Positions 61,654 to 64,000 of a stretch of 64,000 nucleotides of DNA are shown one piece after another. Both the position numbers and the translations under genes were made by a program. Below the pieces are notes generated by a model. That model saw nothing but the letters and a program-made list of their open reading frames with translations. It was not told where the DNA came from and did no database searches. The DNA lies in the NCBI RefSeq assembly GCF_026210795.1, contig NC_089445.1, forward strand, positions 682,001 through 746,000, read 5' to 3'. Source of the stretch: Rhizophagus irregularis (Eukaryota; Glomeromycota; Glomeromycetes; Glomerales; Glomeraceae). Positions within the stretch are counted from its first letter, which is position 1. Each line of letters starts with the position of its first letter.

Positions 61654-63271
61654 TCAAGTTAATCTTCTTCGTTCCCTTGAATTTTCTTTTTTAATAATTT
61701 GAAATACTTCATAATCAATTACTTTAAAATTACCTATAATAATATTATATTCATAAAAACTAGTAGTATTAAAAAAACTGGAAATATTCTTATTACAATG
61801 ACTAGAAATTAGTAAATCAGGTGCGCCAAAATTCACTGTACACGATGCCTCTTGAAAAATAGCTTTAGAAGCATAATAAGGTAGAACTCTACTAATTTTA
61901 GCATTATTTAAATCTTTATTTTCAATGCTGAAAAGAAAAGCATCGGGTGCTGCAGAATATTGTCCACCAGAATCAAACCAACCTATAGGATTATATCCTC
62001 CAACTAAACGTTCATTTTTCCCAGCAATTTTTGCAACAATTATACAAGCACCTTGATCATTACATCTTCGATGAAAAGCCATAGCATCATAACTATCTCT
62101 ACTTGCTCTATATAATAATTTCCAATTATATGATAATGGTTTATTCGTATTATTTGTTGTCAGTCTATCACCTTTTTTAATCCATGTTTCTAAAAGTAAG
62201 CAACAATCATTTGTTATTAATAATGAATCAACATCTAAATGAGGTCCAGATCTTGAAGGTAGTAAAAGGGATTTCGGTTGGTAATCTGACGACATAAAAT
62301 ATGCTACTATATCCTGTTTTAATTGTTTGTTTAAAATCTTTTTATAAGGAAAAACATTTTTATAAATATCATCCGAAGACATTTGAAAATATCTAATTAA
62401 TGGGAGGCAATCATGTAAAGTTTTTTCTAAAGCATTAAATTCCGTTATAGTCCAATTTGATAATTCAGAAAATTTCACATTAGAAAGAAGAGGTGTATGA
62501 GCAACTCCCCATTTAATTAAATGTTGCCAAATTTTAACTTCTTCAATTCCCAGATCATCCCTTTTCAATAATTCTACAAGAATATGTTTTTCCAATGTAA
62601 CAAAATTTGATGAATCAAATAATATTTCGGGATTATTACATACTCTTTCCACACTATAATCTCGTAATTTTTTAAATATTGTTACATCATGTCCAAATAC
62701 AATATGAAGTACTTGAACTATATTTTGTTGAATTTGTGTATATTCATGTTCAATAAGATATTCTTGAATTTGATCTTTTAACTCATCAAGAATTAATTCA
62801 TCCGCTGCTATTAATAAGTCAAATATCTCTCTTAATTCTTGTTCATGAAAATTGATCACTCCAGTATATAAATATCTTTTTTTGAAAAAAGAAATATTAT
62901 ATTTTTATTTCTTTGTTTTTTTTTTTAAAAAAAAAATTATTTATTTATTTATTTATTTTTTTTTACGAAAAAAAAATCATCACTTACTTTAAGATAAATT
63001 GAAAGACTTTTGGAGAAATATTAGGTTTTTTAAAAATAATTTTACCATCATGTTGTTTAATAGTCCAATGATTATTTAAAGCAGATTTAAAATAAGAGGA
63101 TCTCGTACTTAATATTAAAGAATGAGCTTTAAACTCTTTTTTATTTTCTTCTCCTCCTACATGTATAACCATATCATAATTTTCTTCTTTTTCTAATAAT
63201 TGTCCTAAGTCTTCCGACAATCTATCAAATAGTTTCATTGAAGTCATATTGTATGACTGACTTTCTTTCAC
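61654..63271 (-). CDS. BTB-BACK-TLDc domain protein
   Basis: Two exons: 63271-62988 and 62875-61654, joined GT-AG to give 501 residues; the lysine codon at the junction and the next residues (ILKYLYTG) fit the BTB fold. The BTB/POZ domain lies at about residues 25-125 (YDMVIHVGG, FKAHSLILSTRSSYF). A BACK-like helical region follows at about 130-230. The TLDc domain is at about 310-480: LLYRASRDSYDAMAFHRRCN, LVGGYNPIGW, SAAPDAFLFSI. In animals TLDc proteins bind the V-ATPase or act in oxidative-stress defence. BTB proteins often link substrates to Cul3 ligases. In Rhizophagus this architecture is strongly expanded; its targets are unknown. All domain landmarks are intact. Confidence 0.9.
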
Positions 63272-63616
63272 GAAGATATACAGTAATATGTATATTTCTC
63301 AAATTTCTCAAACAGTTTTCTTTTTTCTAAAAGGAACTCCCCTATTTACACTTACAATTGTTACACAAGCAGTATGGACTGGCATGCAAATAGTGTGCAT
63401 ACAATGTTTATCTAACATGAAAGATCTAATTGCAGATCCTTTTTTATTAGTTATATTTTATCCCCTAAATTTTGACAGGAGTACCAGAAAGAAAAATTCT
63501 CTCATATTTCAATTACTAAAAGCTCTATCGTCTCAATAATATATAATTAAAATGGTATCTATAAATAAAATTTAAAAAATTCTATAAAAGCTTTAAAAAA
63601 ATATTAGAATTGATTT
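63272..63616. other. Short intergenic region
   Basis: Promoter side of the TLDc gene and 3' side of the next minus-strand gene. An 83-codon open frame (63288-63539, +) has no support. Confidence 0.5.
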
Positions 63617-64000
63617 TTATTTCTCCTTAATGTCTATCCAAAGTCCACCACAAACACATGATCTAGTATAACCTTTTGCCCATCGCGTATTTTGTACGTC
63701 AAGTGCCGCCGAATAATAACCACATCTATAAATAACAATTATAAAAAAAATAAGTAAAAAAAAAATTTTTTATGATATAATAATATATTTTATTCTTATT
63801 ACCTTGCACATATACGATCTTTAATCGTACGTGACTTTAAAATTATATCAACAGATTCAGAATAGATCCATTTAGTATCATAAATATAAAATTTAATGTC
63901 GTTCTCGGAGGTGAAACGATTTTTAAATATTTCCTTTAATTCCGGCAGAGTTTCACTCAATGCTTTTGGAACTTTAGAAGTAAAAATTATTTCATATTTA
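63617..64000 (-). CDS. Unrecognised protein, C-terminal part (5' end outside window)
   Basis: Two exon parts: 64000-63803 (continuing beyond the window) and 63725-63617, spliced GT-AG in frame. The visible 102 residues include TSKVPKALSETLPELKEIF and FYIYDTKWIYSES. They end with two Cys pairs: RICARCGYYS (CxxC) and SCVCGGLW (CxC), 28 residues between the first and the last Cys. The Cys pairs could bind zinc, although the second has one residue less than a normal ribbon. I do not recognise the family. It lies directly downstream of the TLDc gene on the same strand. Confidence 0.6.

Noticed and set aside
1..64000. tRNA, rRNA, CRISPR arrays
   Set aside because: No tRNA A/B box pair with cloverleaf, no rRNA core and no regular spacer-repeat array was recognised; CRISPR is not expected in a fungal nuclear genome.

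Overview
The window looks like nuclear DNA from a very AT-rich, transposon-rich fungus, most probably an arbuscular mycorrhizal fungus of the Rhizophagus type. Reasons: short GT-AG introns with TACTAAC-like branch points, fungal forms of COQ4, URA5, class I myosin and a VNX1-type antiporter, a Crinkler (CRN) N-terminal header, a BTB-BACK-TLDc protein, and wide gene-free spacers full of fold-back elements. The organism is inferred; no search was run. Exon models were built by hand from frames and splice signals.

Layout. 1-792: 3' end of 6-phosphogluconate dehydrogenase (+). 793-26670: almost no host genes. It holds a TAG-flanked fold-back element (3012-3457), an array of intron-like units with tiny 'exons' (3988-6817) interrupted by two inverted-repeat elements, and a stack of three non-LTR-type insertions sharing one target motif (6891-17345). 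The largest of these is an 8.2 kb decayed LINE on the minus strand. Further on lie two inverted 1.48 kb copies of one element (17599-19077, 20729-22208), a second intron-like array, and several MITEs. 26671-28608: a six-exon CRN-header/trypsin-like protease gene.

29332-45113 is the gene-rich core: COQ4 (+) and URA5 (-) converge with 53 bp between them; a VNX1/CAX-type cation/H+ antiporter (+, nine exons) converges on a 23-exon class I myosin (-) with motor, IQ, TH1, SH3 and acidic Arp2/3-binding tail; a SAM-dependent methyltransferase (+) diverges from the myosin. 45114-61653 is again repeat-dominated, with one small two-exon gene for a probable signal-peptide/membrane protein (50517-50809, -), a poly(A)-tailed retroinsertion with target duplication, a mariner-like element carrying 146-147 bp tandem repeats, a 523 bp near-perfect fold-back and a third intron-like array. 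61654-63271 is a BTB-BACK-TLDc gene (-). 63617-64000 is the 3' part of an unrecognised gene (-).

The host genes do not form a pathway: they cover the pentose phosphate route, ubiquinone synthesis, pyrimidine synthesis, vacuolar ion exchange and actin-based endocytosis. The most unusual items are the CRN-protease fusion, the three arrays of intron-like units whose putative branch point sits in a palindrome, the repeated use of one 15 bp target by non-LTR elements, and a hairpin module shared by many unrelated-looking repeats.
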